6,896 bases of DNA from an uncultured Traorella sp. (GCA_945919165.1 CAMEIZ010000096.1:1-6896), one strand, 5' to 3'; numbered from the stretch's first letter, positions 1 through 6,644 are shown. Notes: generated by a model from the sequence alone, not told the origin. A program made the numbers and translations.

Positions 1-2084
1 TTTTTATTGATCATTTTGAAATGTTGAATGCTAAACAGCAAAGTCGTATTTATGTTTTTTTGGAAACCGGTAAATTGTTTTCAGAAGACAATATGGAATT
101 TATTGACTGTAATGATGTTTCTTTAGTTCTGGCTTGTTCACCTCAAAGCATACTTCAACTAAATCAAAGAGTTCCAGTAGTTATTGAGCTTCCAGAACTC
201 ATTCATCGCCCTTTGATTGAAAAATTTGAATTAATCAATCATTTTTTCACAGTTGAAGCATTCAATTCAGGGCGTTCTATAGAAGTATCCATCGATTCAA
301 TAAAAGCATTATTATTAACTGAATATGTTTATAATATCAAAGAACTTCAAACTGAAATTAAAGCAGCATGCGCTAATGCATATGTGCGTGTTGTCAATGA
401 TAGAAACCAAAATATCAATGTTTATTTAGATGATTTCAAAACTCAAATAAAACGTAACCTTTTGAAATTGAAAGATAATGTTGAAGAGATTGATAAATTA
501 ATAGGTAATGAAAACTTTACTTTATATGATAAGACAAAAGGGTATTTAAATCCAAAATCTGATAATCTCTATACTGAAATTAAAACGCAGTATGATGAAT
601 TATCTAACCGTGGTATTAGCCCGCTAAGTATCGAAAATGTAATTAATAACCATATTCGTTCTCTTTTCAATCAATTTAGTTATGTGTATAGCTCCTATGA
701 AGATGACTCACGAAGTCTTGAACAGCTTTCAAAAATTGTAGATAAAAAAATTATTAATATGGTCGCAGTATTTTTGGAGGTTTGTAAGAAGGATTTCAAC
801 CGCGAATTCAAGACAAATGTGTTTTATGGTTTATGTCTTCATGTCAATGCTTTGATTTCGTTTACACCATCTTCACAACGTGTTGATAATAATCAGGTTG
901 TTGCTTTGATTCAAAACTATCCAAGAGAATATTCTGCTTCAATGCAGTTTGCCGCTAAATTGAAAGAACAATTTGACTTAAATCTTTCAACAGAAGAAAT
1001 TGTAGTGATTGCTATGTTTTTAGTTGAATCTGAAGATAGTACTGATCAGGATCATCCTGTTCTTTTGTATATTATGCATGGAACTGGAACCGCAAAGTCG
1101 CTGATGGAAGTGACTAATACGCTTACTCACTGCCAGAATGCTTATAGTTATGATTTGGATCTTGGTATGGAAACAAATCAAGCAATGGAAGAAATTAAAT
1201 CACTCATTCTTAAAATTGATAATGGAAAAGGTATTATTGTCATTTATGATATGGGTTCAATCAAAACAATGATTGATACTATTTCAGAAGAATGCGATGT
1301 TAAAATTCGAGGAATGAATATACCTATTACTTTAGTTGGTATTGATATTGCCAGAAAATGTTCAATGGAAAGTGATATTGATTATGTTTACCATATGGCT
1401 AATCGAGAAATTTCGAATTTATATCGACAAGATGAAAAACGAAATGAACTCATTATTACTCTTTGTCATACAGGTGAAGGGGGAGCTGCTCAGTTGAAAA
1501 GCTATATTGATCAGTATTCCAAGTTGAATATGAAAACGATTGCTCTTTCAATTTCAAATCGTAATACCTTATTAAAAGAAGTGGTAGAATTAAAGAAAAC
1601 TTATGAAATTCATGCTTTTGTCGGAACTTATGATCCAAAACTTTTAGGTATCCCATTTATATCTATTATGAAAATTTTTGAAAATACGAAAGATGATTTG
1701 GATCGTATTTTAATGTTTGAACCGACGAGCTCTACTTCCTTTAACTATAATGCTGTGTATCAACACTTAGAAGAAAATTGTAAGTTTGTTTCCATGTCAA
1801 AACTAAAAATGGTCATGCCATCTTTAATGGATGAACTTTCAATTGTTTATGGAATGAATGAAGAACAGCGTTTAGGCCTATTTGTTCATTTGATATGTTT
1901 AATTGAAAGACTTCTTTCAGGAGAGAAGAGCACAAAAAATCATGAAGCAGATAAAATTCTCCATGCCTATGAGGAGGATTACCGTGTTTTAGGAAAAATG
2001 TTGAAAGTGTTGGAAAAAACATTCAAAATAATAATTGATGATAACGAAATTGCCACGATTATAATGGTGTTGAGAAAAATCTAA
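1..2084 (+). CDS. LevR-type PTS-responsive transcription regulator (AAA+/PRD/EIIA/EIIB/PRD), 5' end outside window
   Basis: The reading frame is open to the left edge: codons 3-20 read FIDHFE before the first ATG at 21. This is therefore a partial gene, and the ATG at 21 is internal. Numbering from that Met, residues 1-125 match the C-terminal part of an NtrC/LevR AAA+ domain (ELPEL...RPLIEKFELI, then YNIKELQ). Residues about 195-338 form PRD1 with H274 (LCLHVNAL). Residues 345-465 are an EIIA-Man-like domain with H353 in YIMHGTGTA. Residues 475-555 are an EIIB-Gat-like domain with C482 in LCHTGEGGAA. Residues 575-687 form PRD2 with H623 (LFVHL). Known family members are cytoplasmic sigma-54 activators whose activity is set by phosphorylation of PRD, EIIA and EIIB residues by HPr and PTS EIIB. 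LevR proteins are usually about 900 residues or more, so roughly a quarter is missing, including Walker A and any DNA-binding domain. The target operon is not shown; the PTS gene at 6835 is one candidate. The ATPase part looks divergent (see findings). Confidence 0.88.
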   Translation, partial: FIDHFEMLNAKQQSRIYVFLETGKLFSEDNMEFIDCNDVSLVLACSPQSILQLNQRVPVVIELPELIHRPLIEKFELINHFFTVEAFNSGRSIEVSIDSIKALLLTEYVYNIKELQTEIKAACANAYVRVVNDRNQNINVYLDDFKTQIKRNLLKLKDNVEEIDKLIGNENFTLYDKTKGYLNPKSDNLYTEIKTQYDELSNRGISPLSIENVINNHIRSLFNQFSYVYSSYEDDSRSLEQLSKIVDKKIINMVAVFLEVCKKDFNREFKTNVFYGLCLHVNALISFTPSSQRVDNNQVVALIQNYPREYSASMQFAAKLKEQFDLNLSTEEIVVIAMFLVESEDSTDQDHPVLLYIMHGTGTAKSLMEVTNTLTHCQNAYSYDLDLGMETNQAMEEIKSLILKIDNGKGIIVIYDMGSIKTMIDTISEECDVKIRGMNIPITLVGIDIARKCSMESDIDYVYHMANREISNLYRQDEKRNELIITLCHTGEGGAAQLKSYIDQYSKLNMKTIALSISNRNTLLKEVVELKKTYEIHAFVGTYDPKLLGIPFISIMKIFENTKDDLDRILMFEPTSSTSFNYNAVYQHLEENCKFVSMSKLKMVMPSLMDELSIVYGMNEEQRLGLFVHLICLIERLLSGEKSTKNHEADKILHAYEEDYRVLGKMLKVLEKTFKIIIDDNEIATIIMVLRKI

Positions 2085-2091
2085 TAGGAAG

Positions 2092-2119
2092 TTGTGAATT
2101 GATGGCTCTATGCTATAAT
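2092..2119 (+). promoter_or_regulatory. Putative extended -10 promoter for the AraC-family gene
   Basis: A -35-like TTGTGA (2092-2097) is separated by 16 bases from a perfect TATAAT (2114-2119). TG one base upstream of the -10 (2111-2112) gives an extended -10. The predicted start of transcription, about 7 bases after the box, falls on the ATG at 2126. The box lies inside the codons that the longer reading frame (from TTG 2099) would use, which argues that those codons are not normally coding. Promoter activity is inferred from sequence only. Confidence 0.55.
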
Positions 2120-2125
2120 AGAAAT

Positions 2126-2971
2126 ATGGAAAACTATACGTATGAAAAAATTAAACATTCCAATAAAATACCAGCTTTGATTGCCATAGTGAGAAAAAAA
2201 GAGATTGATCAATTTCCAAATGACATGTTTATTCATTCCCATTGGCATCGCAGTATTGAAGTATCACTCATTGAACATGCCAGTTGTATTCTTCAAATGG
2301 GAAATCGTAAACGAATCATTGAAAATGATTTTACATGTGTGAACAGTGGTGAGGTTCATTCCATTCGTCCAGTGCGATTTGATGAAGATGTTCATTGTAT
2401 CATTCTTGTATTAGCCTATGATTTTGTTAAGCGTGTTTATCCGCAGATTGATGATGTGGTTTTTGATTTATCAATCAAAAAGGATCATCGTGATCTGTAT
2501 GCTTTGTATATGAAACTAGAAGAATTATATTTGAATCAAAATGAATTTTCATATTTGAAAGTAACAGCTTGTCTGTTGGAAATATTGAATTGTCTTTTAG
2601 AGAATTATTGTCTTGTAAAAGACAAATCCATGAAAAAAACAGCTCGATGTCAAGAAGAAATCAAAGAAATACTGAGTTATCTTCATGATCATTATCAGGA
2701 AGATCTGACGCTGAAAAACATGTCAGAGCATTTTTCTATGAGTCAGGAACACTTTTCTAGAAAATTTCATTATTATGTGGGCAGAACTTTTCGTGATTAT
2801 CTGATTAATTATCGCTTAATGAAAGCCTATGAGGATATTGTTCATACAGATCTGACCATACAGGATATTTCGCAGAAACATGGCTTTCTGAATGTGAAAT
2901 CATTGATTCATGCATTTTCTGCCATTTATCATGAAACACCTTTACAATATCGAAAAAAACTTATGAGATAA
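2126..2971 (+). CDS. AraC-family transcriptional regulator with N-terminal cupin-like sensor domain
   Basis: From the ATG at 2126 the protein has 281 residues, a normal length for AraC/XylS regulators. The N-terminal half is a cupin-like ligand-sensing domain: a His-rich strand HSHWH (H37, H39, H41), E45 in RSIEVSLIEH, and GEVHSI (H78). The C-terminal ~105 residues carry the tandem helix-turn-helix. The first is around 192-230 (LTLKNMSEHFSMSQEHFSRKF) and the second around 244-279 (TIQDISQKHGFLNVKSLIHAF...PLQYRKK). Such proteins are cytoplasmic activators, often of sugar-use genes, and usually act on adjacent operons; the esterase operon downstream is the likely target. The start is ambiguous. 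An SD-like AGGAAG (2086-2091) could serve TTG 2099 or ATG 2102, adding 8-9 residues. I prefer 2126 because a promoter overlaps the longer N-terminus. The gene begins a few bases after the LevR-like gene, so read-through expression is also likely. Family assignment is firm; ligand and targets are unknown. Confidence 0.9.
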   Translation: MENYTYEKIKHSNKIPALIAIVRKKEIDQFPNDMFIHSHWHRSIEVSLIEHASCILQMGNRKRIIENDFTCVNSGEVHSIRPVRFDEDVHCIILVLAYDFVKRVYPQIDDVVFDLSIKKDHRDLYALYMKLEELYLNQNEFSYLKVTACLLEILNCLLENYCLVKDKSMKKTARCQEEIKEILSYLHDHYQEDLTLKNMSEHFSMSQEHFSRKFHYYVGRTFRDYLINYRLMKAYEDIVHTDLTIQDISQKHGFLNVKSLIHAFSAIYHETPLQYRKKLMR

Positions 2972-2997
2972 CACTCCAAACAAAGTGTTATCTTTTT
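2967..2997 (+). terminator. Rho-independent terminator after the AraC-family gene
   Basis: A perfect 9-bp stem pairs GATAACACT (2967-2975) with AGTGTTATC (2984-2992) across an 8-base loop, followed at once by TTTTT (2993-2997). The 5' arm contains the stop codon of the AraC-family gene (TAA 2969-2971), so the stem starts inside the coding sequence. This separates the regulator transcript from the esterase operon. Confidence 0.88.
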
Positions 2998-3042
2998 ATC
3001 AAGTTTTTAACATAATTATATCAAGTGAAAACAACACTTTGT
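2980..3042. repeat. 10-bp inverted repeat linking the terminator arm and the esterase promoter
   Basis: ACAAAGTGTT (2980-2989) and AACACTTTGT (3033-3042) are exact reverse complements separated by 43 bases. The left copy is part of the terminator hairpin; the right copy lies where the esterase promoter's -35 should be and runs into the cre-like site. A further AACACT half sits at 2970-2975. It may be an operator pair for the adjacent AraC-family protein, or chance in A/T-rich DNA. Confidence 0.35.
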
Positions 3043-3061
3043 AAGCGCTTTATCTTATAAT
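3033..3061 (+). promoter_or_regulatory. Putative promoter of the esterase-kinase-PAP2 operon, weak -35
   Basis: A perfect TATAAT lies at 3056-3061. Seventeen bases upstream the -35 position reads AACACT (3033-3038), which is poor, as is usual for promoters that need an activator. Transcription would begin near 3068, leaving a very short leader that starts right at the SD (AGAGGTGA, 3067-3074). A start a few bases further upstream from another box cannot be excluded. Confidence 0.5.
3039..3053. promoter_or_regulatory. cre-like site (CcpA or other LacI-family operator)
   Basis: TTGTAAGCGCTTTAT matches 13 of 15 positions of the commonly used catabolite responsive element pattern WTGNAARCGNWWWCA, failing only at the last two. 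Its core AAGCGCTT (3043-3050) is a perfect palindrome of the LacI-family type. It lies between the -35 and -10 of the esterase promoter, where bound CcpA-HPr(Ser-P) would block RNA polymerase. No LacI-family gene is in the window, so the binding protein is inferred. Confidence 0.6.
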
Positions 3062-3078
3062 GATATAGAGGTGATACT

Positions 3079-4188
3079 ATGGAAAAGAAATATAGTGAAG
3101 AATTATTAAAGAAAATCAGTGAAAAACAATTTACAAGAAAAATCAATGGAATTGATGTAATCATGAAACCGATTCCGGATTGTGATGAGGAAGGTATGAT
3201 GGATACCCGTCTTTACAACGATAATAAGAAAATGGCTTTTATGATGCGTTTTTTGCCAAAAAGCATGATGAACGCTTCACCAAAATCAATTGAAAAACTC
3301 AGAGGCATGTTTAATGGAATTAAATCAATTCCTGTAACCAGTGAAGAAATTGAAATTGTTTCAACAAGCTTTAAGGGACTTGATGACAATGATGTACCTA
3401 TGAAGGTTTATTTGCCATCCATTCGTTCTCAGAATGCTCCGGTATTGTATTATATTCATGGAGGAGGTTTCTTTGGAGGTCATAGTGGTGTTGTCGAACA
3501 GTTTGTCAAGATGATTGTGGAAAAATATAATATTGTAGCTTTTTCAATCAATTACCGCTTAGCTCCTGAAAATCCTTATCCAAAGGGACATGAAGATTGT
3601 TATGAAGGATTGAAGTGGATTTATGAACATGCCAATGAATTTGGCGGAGATCCAGAAAAGATAATTGTGGCTGGAGATAGTGCAGGAGGAAATCTTACCC
3701 AGTATTGTTCAACTCGCTCATTAGAAGAAAATAAAAAGATGGTGAAAGGACAGGTTCTGCTGTATCCAACTGTGAATATGGCTGGTATTGATGATGAGTA
3801 TTCACATTGGAGTTTAGATAAATATACGATTCATCCAAAACACAGACGAGTAATCGAAATGATGCTGAATATGATGGGTGGAGAAAATGGTATGTCCAGT
3901 ATGCTGTCTGATATTTTGAAAACCCGTGATATTTCAAATAAATATCTGACACCTTATGGAATGGATGTTACCGGTATGCCGCCAACACTTGTAAGTGTAG
4001 GGGAACATGATTTCTTAAAGGTAGAATGTCTGGCGTATGCGAAAAAACTGGTGGATGCTGGTGTAGATACGACTACCATTGTTTATCGTGGTATGGGACA
4101 TGCTTATGCGGATAATATTGGTGTTTATCCACAAAGTGAAGACTGTGCGATTGAGCTGGGAAAATTTATCATGAAGGTGTGTGAGTAA
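3079..4188 (+). CDS. Alpha/beta hydrolase, HSL-type (family IV) carboxylesterase/acetylesterase
   Basis: This 369-residue protein has the full signature of hormone-sensitive-lipase-like esterases. The oxyanion-hole motif HGGG lies at 127-130 (YYIHGGGFFGG). YRLAPENPYP is at 159-168. The nucleophile S201 is in GDSAGGN, the acid D311 in VGEHDFLK, and the catalytic H341 in GMGHAYAD. No signal peptide or membrane segment is seen, so it is likely cytoplasmic. The family hydrolyses short-chain acyl esters. The substrate is unknown, but coupling to a sugar kinase suggests removal of acetyl or similar groups from imported sugars. The ~115 residues before the catalytic core are longer than in many family IV esterases and may form an extended cap. 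The start is supported by the SD AGGTGA (3069-3074) four bases upstream. It is the first gene of a tight three-gene operon behind a cre-like promoter. Confidence 0.92.
   Translation: MEKKYSEELLKKISEKQFTRKINGIDVIMKPIPDCDEEGMMDTRLYNDNKKMAFMMRFLPKSMMNASPKSIEKLRGMFNGIKSIPVTSEEIEIVSTSFKGLDDNDVPMKVYLPSIRSQNAPVLYYIHGGGFFGGHSGVVEQFVKMIVEKYNIVAFSINYRLAPENPYPKGHEDCYEGLKWIYEHANEFGGDPEKIIVAGDSAGGNLTQYCSTRSLEENKKMVKGQVLLYPTVNMAGIDDEYSHWSLDKYTIHPKHRRVIEMMLNMMGGENGMSSMLSDILKTRDISNKYLTPYGMDVTGMPPTLVSVGEHDFLKVECLAYAKKLVDAGVDTTTIVYRGMGHAYADNIGVYPQSEDCAIELGKFIMKVCE
4174..4179 (+). promoter_or_regulatory. Ribosome binding site that selects the ROK kinase start
   Basis: AAGGTG sits inside the end of the esterase gene, 10 bases before ATG 4190 but only one base before the alternative GTG 4181. 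The spacing rules out the GTG for this SD and supports the ATG, one base after the esterase stop, which suggests translational coupling. Confidence 0.55.
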
Positions 4189-4189
4189 G

Positions 4190-5086
4190 ATGAAAAAATT
4201 AGTATTTGATGTAGGCGGAAGTGCGATTAAATATGCTTTAATGGACAATGATGCCAATATATATGAAAAGGGCAATGAAGTGACCCCAATGGATTCTTTT
4301 GATAGTTTTCTAAATGTTTTAAAAACAATCTATGAAAAATATCAAGATCAGATTGATGGAATTGCTATGAGTTTACCGGGAACCATTGATTCAGAAAAGG
4401 GAATGGTTTATGCTCCAGGAATGCTTAGCTATAATGCGAATAAGAATCTAAGAGATGCTATTCATACTTTCACTGATCTTCCGGTATCAATGGAAAATGA
4501 TGGAAAGAGTGCAGCTTTAGCGGAATGCTGGAAGGGAAATCTGAGTGATTGTGAAGATGGTATTGTAATTGTTGTAGGAAGCGGTCTTGGCGGCGGAATT
4601 ATTAAGAATAAGAAATTATGGAAAGGTCAGCATTTCTTTGCCGGGGAATTCTCATATGTCGCTTTAGGTGAAAAAATAGGATTTGATGGTGATCTTTGGG
4701 CGCTTAAGGGAAGTACGAGTGCACTTATTTTGCAAACGGCTAACAGAAAACAGGTTGACCCTGCAACATTAAATGGCATTAAGATATTTGAAATGATTCA
4801 AGAAGGGGATGAAGATGCAAAACTAGCATTACAATCAGTTGCTAAGAGTTTAGCGATTGGTATTTATAATCTTCAATGTATTTTAGATATGCCAAAATGC
4901 TTGATTGGCGGCGGTATTTCTAAACAGCCTCTGTTAGTGGAAATGATTCGAAATGAATTGGATAAGATTTATGAAGGATTGCCATTTCCAATTCCACATG
5001 CTCATGTGGAAACCTGTAAATTCTATAATGATGCGAATTTGGTAGGTGCATTATACAATTATTTAACAATGTTTGAAGGAAAATAA
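4190..5086 (+). CDS. ROK-family sugar kinase, beta-glucoside kinase-like
   Basis: From ATG 4190 the protein has 298 residues, the usual size for ROK kinases; a GTG at 4181 would add three. It shows the phosphate-binding FDVGGSAIK (residues 6-14), the catalytic-Asp region MENDGKSAALAE with D104, the second phosphate loop GSGLGGGII (130-138), AGEFSY (151-156), and the adenosine-site LIGGGIS (238-244). ROK enzymes phosphorylate hexoses or glucosides with ATP in the cytoplasm. The family's Zn-binding GH...CxCGxxGCxE region is missing: the usual GH is SY and no Cys cluster follows. Overall layout, including the C-terminal NDANLVGALYNYL, recalls beta-glucoside kinases (6'-phosphorylation of cellobiose and similar sugars) rather than Zn-containing glucokinases. 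That recall is from memory, and the substrate remains unproven. It is translationally coupled to the esterase and three bases upstream of the PAP2 gene. Confidence 0.88.
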   Translation: MKKLVFDVGGSAIKYALMDNDANIYEKGNEVTPMDSFDSFLNVLKTIYEKYQDQIDGIAMSLPGTIDSEKGMVYAPGMLSYNANKNLRDAIHTFTDLPVSMENDGKSAALAECWKGNLSDCEDGIVIVVGSGLGGGIIKNKKLWKGQHFFAGEFSYVALGEKIGFDGDLWALKGSTSALILQTANRKQVDPATLNGIKIFEMIQEGDEDAKLALQSVAKSLAIGIYNLQCILDMPKCLIGGGISKQPLLVEMIRNELDKIYEGLPFPIPHAHVETCKFYNDANLVGALYNYLTMFEGK

Positions 5087-5089
5087 GTT

Positions 5090-5953
5090 ATGAACGCTTT
5101 AAATAAAAAAAATATCAGCATGATAGTTTTGATGCTTTTGGTATTCATGATAGGCGGAAGCTTTTATGACTATCAGATTTCACAAGCATTATTTAATATT
5201 GAAAGTCCATTTAGAATCTTCTTTGCCAGTTTTGGACAGGCACCTGCAATGCTTTGTTTAGCAGCTGGAGGAACTCTATTATTCAGAATGATGGATACTA
5301 ACAAAAAGATTTCGAGCTTTTTCTGTGTATTTTTTGGTATTGTACTGAATTTATTAGCCATTTTAGGCATAACGATGGATCCAATGCTGTACATTGAAAA
5401 CATGAATCCAGCAGTCAGTGCACTGATTGCAGTTGTCATCACAGCAATTGCAGATATGCTGCTTTTAAAACTTACCAAAGATAGTTCAAAAGAACAAATT
5501 AAGAAGTTTATTCAGCTAGCTCTTTTGACAATGTTTTTACAGATGATCATAATCAATCTCATCAAAATTCCTTGGGGAAGACCACGTATGCGCATGATCA
5601 GTGTAACCGAACAAGCTTCTTTTCAGCCTTGGTGGGTGATTGGAAGTGATATGAAAACAAAGCTGACAGCGATAGGTGTTGCTTCAGAAGAATTTAAATC
5701 TTTCCCAAGCGGACATACCGGTTGTGCTTCATGTGCAATGCTTTTAGCTGCTTTGCCGCTATTATCAGACAAATTAAAGGGAAAAGAAAACTTGTTGTTA
5801 GGTATAGGAGTTTTATTTACTTTAATTGTGGCTGTATCAAGAATCATCATGGGAGCTCATTTTTTAACGGACGTGACAGTTGGAATGAGTGTTACCTTCG
5901 CATTGATTTGTATTTTAATAAAAGTAATTTACAAGGATAAAAATAAAGGATAG
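5090..5953 (+). CDS. PAP2-family membrane phosphatase
   Basis: The 287-residue protein is mostly hydrophobic, with likely membrane segments near 10-24, 42-66, 77-95, 108-126, 140-158, 213-225, 236-253 and 263-281. The three PAP2 phosphatase motifs are present in order: K159...GRPR (163-166), PSGH (206-209, H209 as general acid) and SRIIMGAHFLTD (250-261, H257 the phosphohistidine nucleophile, D261). The family removes phosphate from lipid phosphates such as phosphatidic acid, phosphatidylglycerophosphate or undecaprenyl pyrophosphate, with the active site at the outer membrane face. It starts three bases after the kinase stop, with AAGGA (5076-5080) as SD, and is the last gene of the operon. 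A link to sugar metabolism is not obvious: it could be a lipid-carrier phosphatase that travels with the operon, or act on a sugar or glycolipid phosphate. Substrate unknown. Confidence 0.88.
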   Translation: MNALNKKNISMIVLMLLVFMIGGSFYDYQISQALFNIESPFRIFFASFGQAPAMLCLAAGGTLLFRMMDTNKKISSFFCVFFGIVLNLLAILGITMDPMLYIENMNPAVSALIAVVITAIADMLLLKLTKDSSKEQIKKFIQLALLTMFLQMIIINLIKIPWGRPRMRMISVTEQASFQPWWVIGSDMKTKLTAIGVASEEFKSFPSGHTGCASCAMLLAALPLLSDKLKGKENLLLGIGVLFTLIVAVSRIIMGAHFLTDVTVGMSVTFALICILIKVIYKDKNKG

Positions 5954-5978
5954 TTTATGATTTGATTTTCTCACAAAA

Positions 5979-6011
5979 CAAGCCTCCCCAATATATGTTT
6001 GGAGAGGCTTG
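5979..6011. terminator. Hairpin terminator shared by convergent genes
   Basis: CAAGCCTCCCCAA (5979-5991) pairs with TTGGAGAGGCTTG (5999-6011) over a 7-base loop: 13 positions with one mismatch (C5987/A6003). Read on the minus strand the stem is followed by TTTTGTG, a usable U-run, so it fits best as terminator of the minus-strand gene ending at 6026. On the plus strand the following bases (ATCTATAATTT) are a poor U-tract, but the hairpin lies 26 bases after the PAP2 stop and probably stops that transcript too. Confidence 0.75.
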
Positions 6012-6025
6012 ATCTATAATTTAGC

Positions 6026-6529
6026 TCAATTACTGTTTCTTTTCTTTGATATTAATTTTTTTATTAATGGATTCATAGAGGGATGAACCTCTGTTTCAAC
6101 AATCCCTTCTCTTTTATTAAAAATGAGTCGTTGCATATCATAAAGAGAATTGCTCATTCGGCTTAGAAATACTAGTTCACTGAAAGATTTCATAAGTTTA
6201 CTTTGTTTTCGTGTTTCATGACTGAGAATATTTTGTTCAAATGTTACTTTCAGACCATTTTCCGTTTGTTTGGTGTTATAGGTCAAGACTATAGAATCTG
6301 TCATTGATTTGGTTTTGGCTTTATACAATTCTCCTCGCTGATATTCCAATATGGTGAAATCACTCCTAGCATAGACATCGTTTACATTTTTGCTGTATTT
6401 CAATCCTTTCTTGATGTCTTTTGAAGTAAGAAGTTGAGTTGAATCTTTATTAATCGTTTTTAATAGGTTTTCTTCAAGACAGTCATAAAATTCATCTTTT
6501 GTGACTTTCAATGTTCGAATAATTTTCAT
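6026..6529 (-). CDS. DUF3284-like protein, PTS-associated, function unknown
   Basis: A 167-residue soluble protein, basic at its C-terminus (KKLISKKRNSN), with no signal peptide or membrane segment. Its start MKIIRTLKVTKDEFYDCLEENLL and alternating beta-strand pattern resemble the DUF3284 family, a START/polyketide-cyclase-like group of unknown role often encoded beside cellobiose or beta-glucoside PTS genes in Firmicutes. Here it is divergent from a PTS IIA gene starting at 6835, which supports the assignment. The middle (ILEYQRGELYKAKTKS, SIVLTYNT, LKVTFEQNIL) fits that fold. No catalytic motif is visible. The ATG has no Shine-Dalgarno: the upstream minus-strand bases are an extended -10 box ending six bases before the ATG, so the mRNA may be leaderless. 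Stop is TGA, showing normal use of TGA as stop. The family call is from recall of sequence pattern and could be wrong. Confidence 0.7.
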   Translation of the reverse strand: MKIIRTLKVTKDEFYDCLEENLLKTINKDSTQLLTSKDIKKGLKYSKNVNDVYARSDFTILEYQRGELYKAKTKSMTDSIVLTYNTKQTENGLKVTFEQNILSHETRKQSKLMKSFSELVFLSRMSNSLYDMQRLIFNKREGIVETEVHPSMNPLIKKLISKKRNSN

Positions 6530-6530
6530 G

Positions 6531-6544
6531 ATTATATTATATCA
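6531..6544 (-). promoter_or_regulatory. Extended -10 promoter of the DUF3284-like gene
   Basis: On the minus strand TG (6544-6543) and one base precede TATAAT (6541-6536); an overlapping second TATAAT occupies 6536-6531. From the first box there are six bases to the ATG at 6529, so transcription would start on or beside the A of the ATG. No convincing -35 is seen at 16-18 bases (the region reads ATCTTT), consistent with an extended -10 promoter. Confidence 0.5.
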
Positions 6545-6621
6545 TGAGCTTTAACAAAAAAGATGAAGATAGAAAAAAATAAAAGGTATTTCAAAAACAT
6601 ATACGAACGTACAATTCATTT

Positions 6622-6644
6622 AAACACTAATAATAAAACACTAA
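6622..6644 (+). repeat. Short direct repeat AAACACTAA, two copies
   Basis: AAACACTAA occurs at 6622-6630 and 6636-6644, 14 bases apart start to start. It could be a tandem protein-binding site, but in such A/T-rich DNA it may be chance. Confidence 0.25.

Noticed and set aside
21..23. ATG at 21 as the true start of the LevR-like gene
   Set aside because: The frame stays open to the window edge, no SD precedes it, and the sequence begins in the middle of the AAA+ domain.
1456..2022. Minus-strand open frames at 1456-1656 and 1813-2022
   Set aside because: Both are antisense to well-supported regulator domains and lack start signals.
3695..4275. Minus-strand open frames at 3695-3952 and 4015-4275
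   Set aside because: Antisense to the esterase catalytic region and the kinase start; composition is unlike real proteins.
5173..5940. Minus-strand frames (5173-5478, 5623-5850) and a plus frame at 5722-5940 inside the PAP2 gene
   Set aside because: Shadows of the PAP2 coding sequence, whose three motifs are intact in one frame; no evidence of frameshift.
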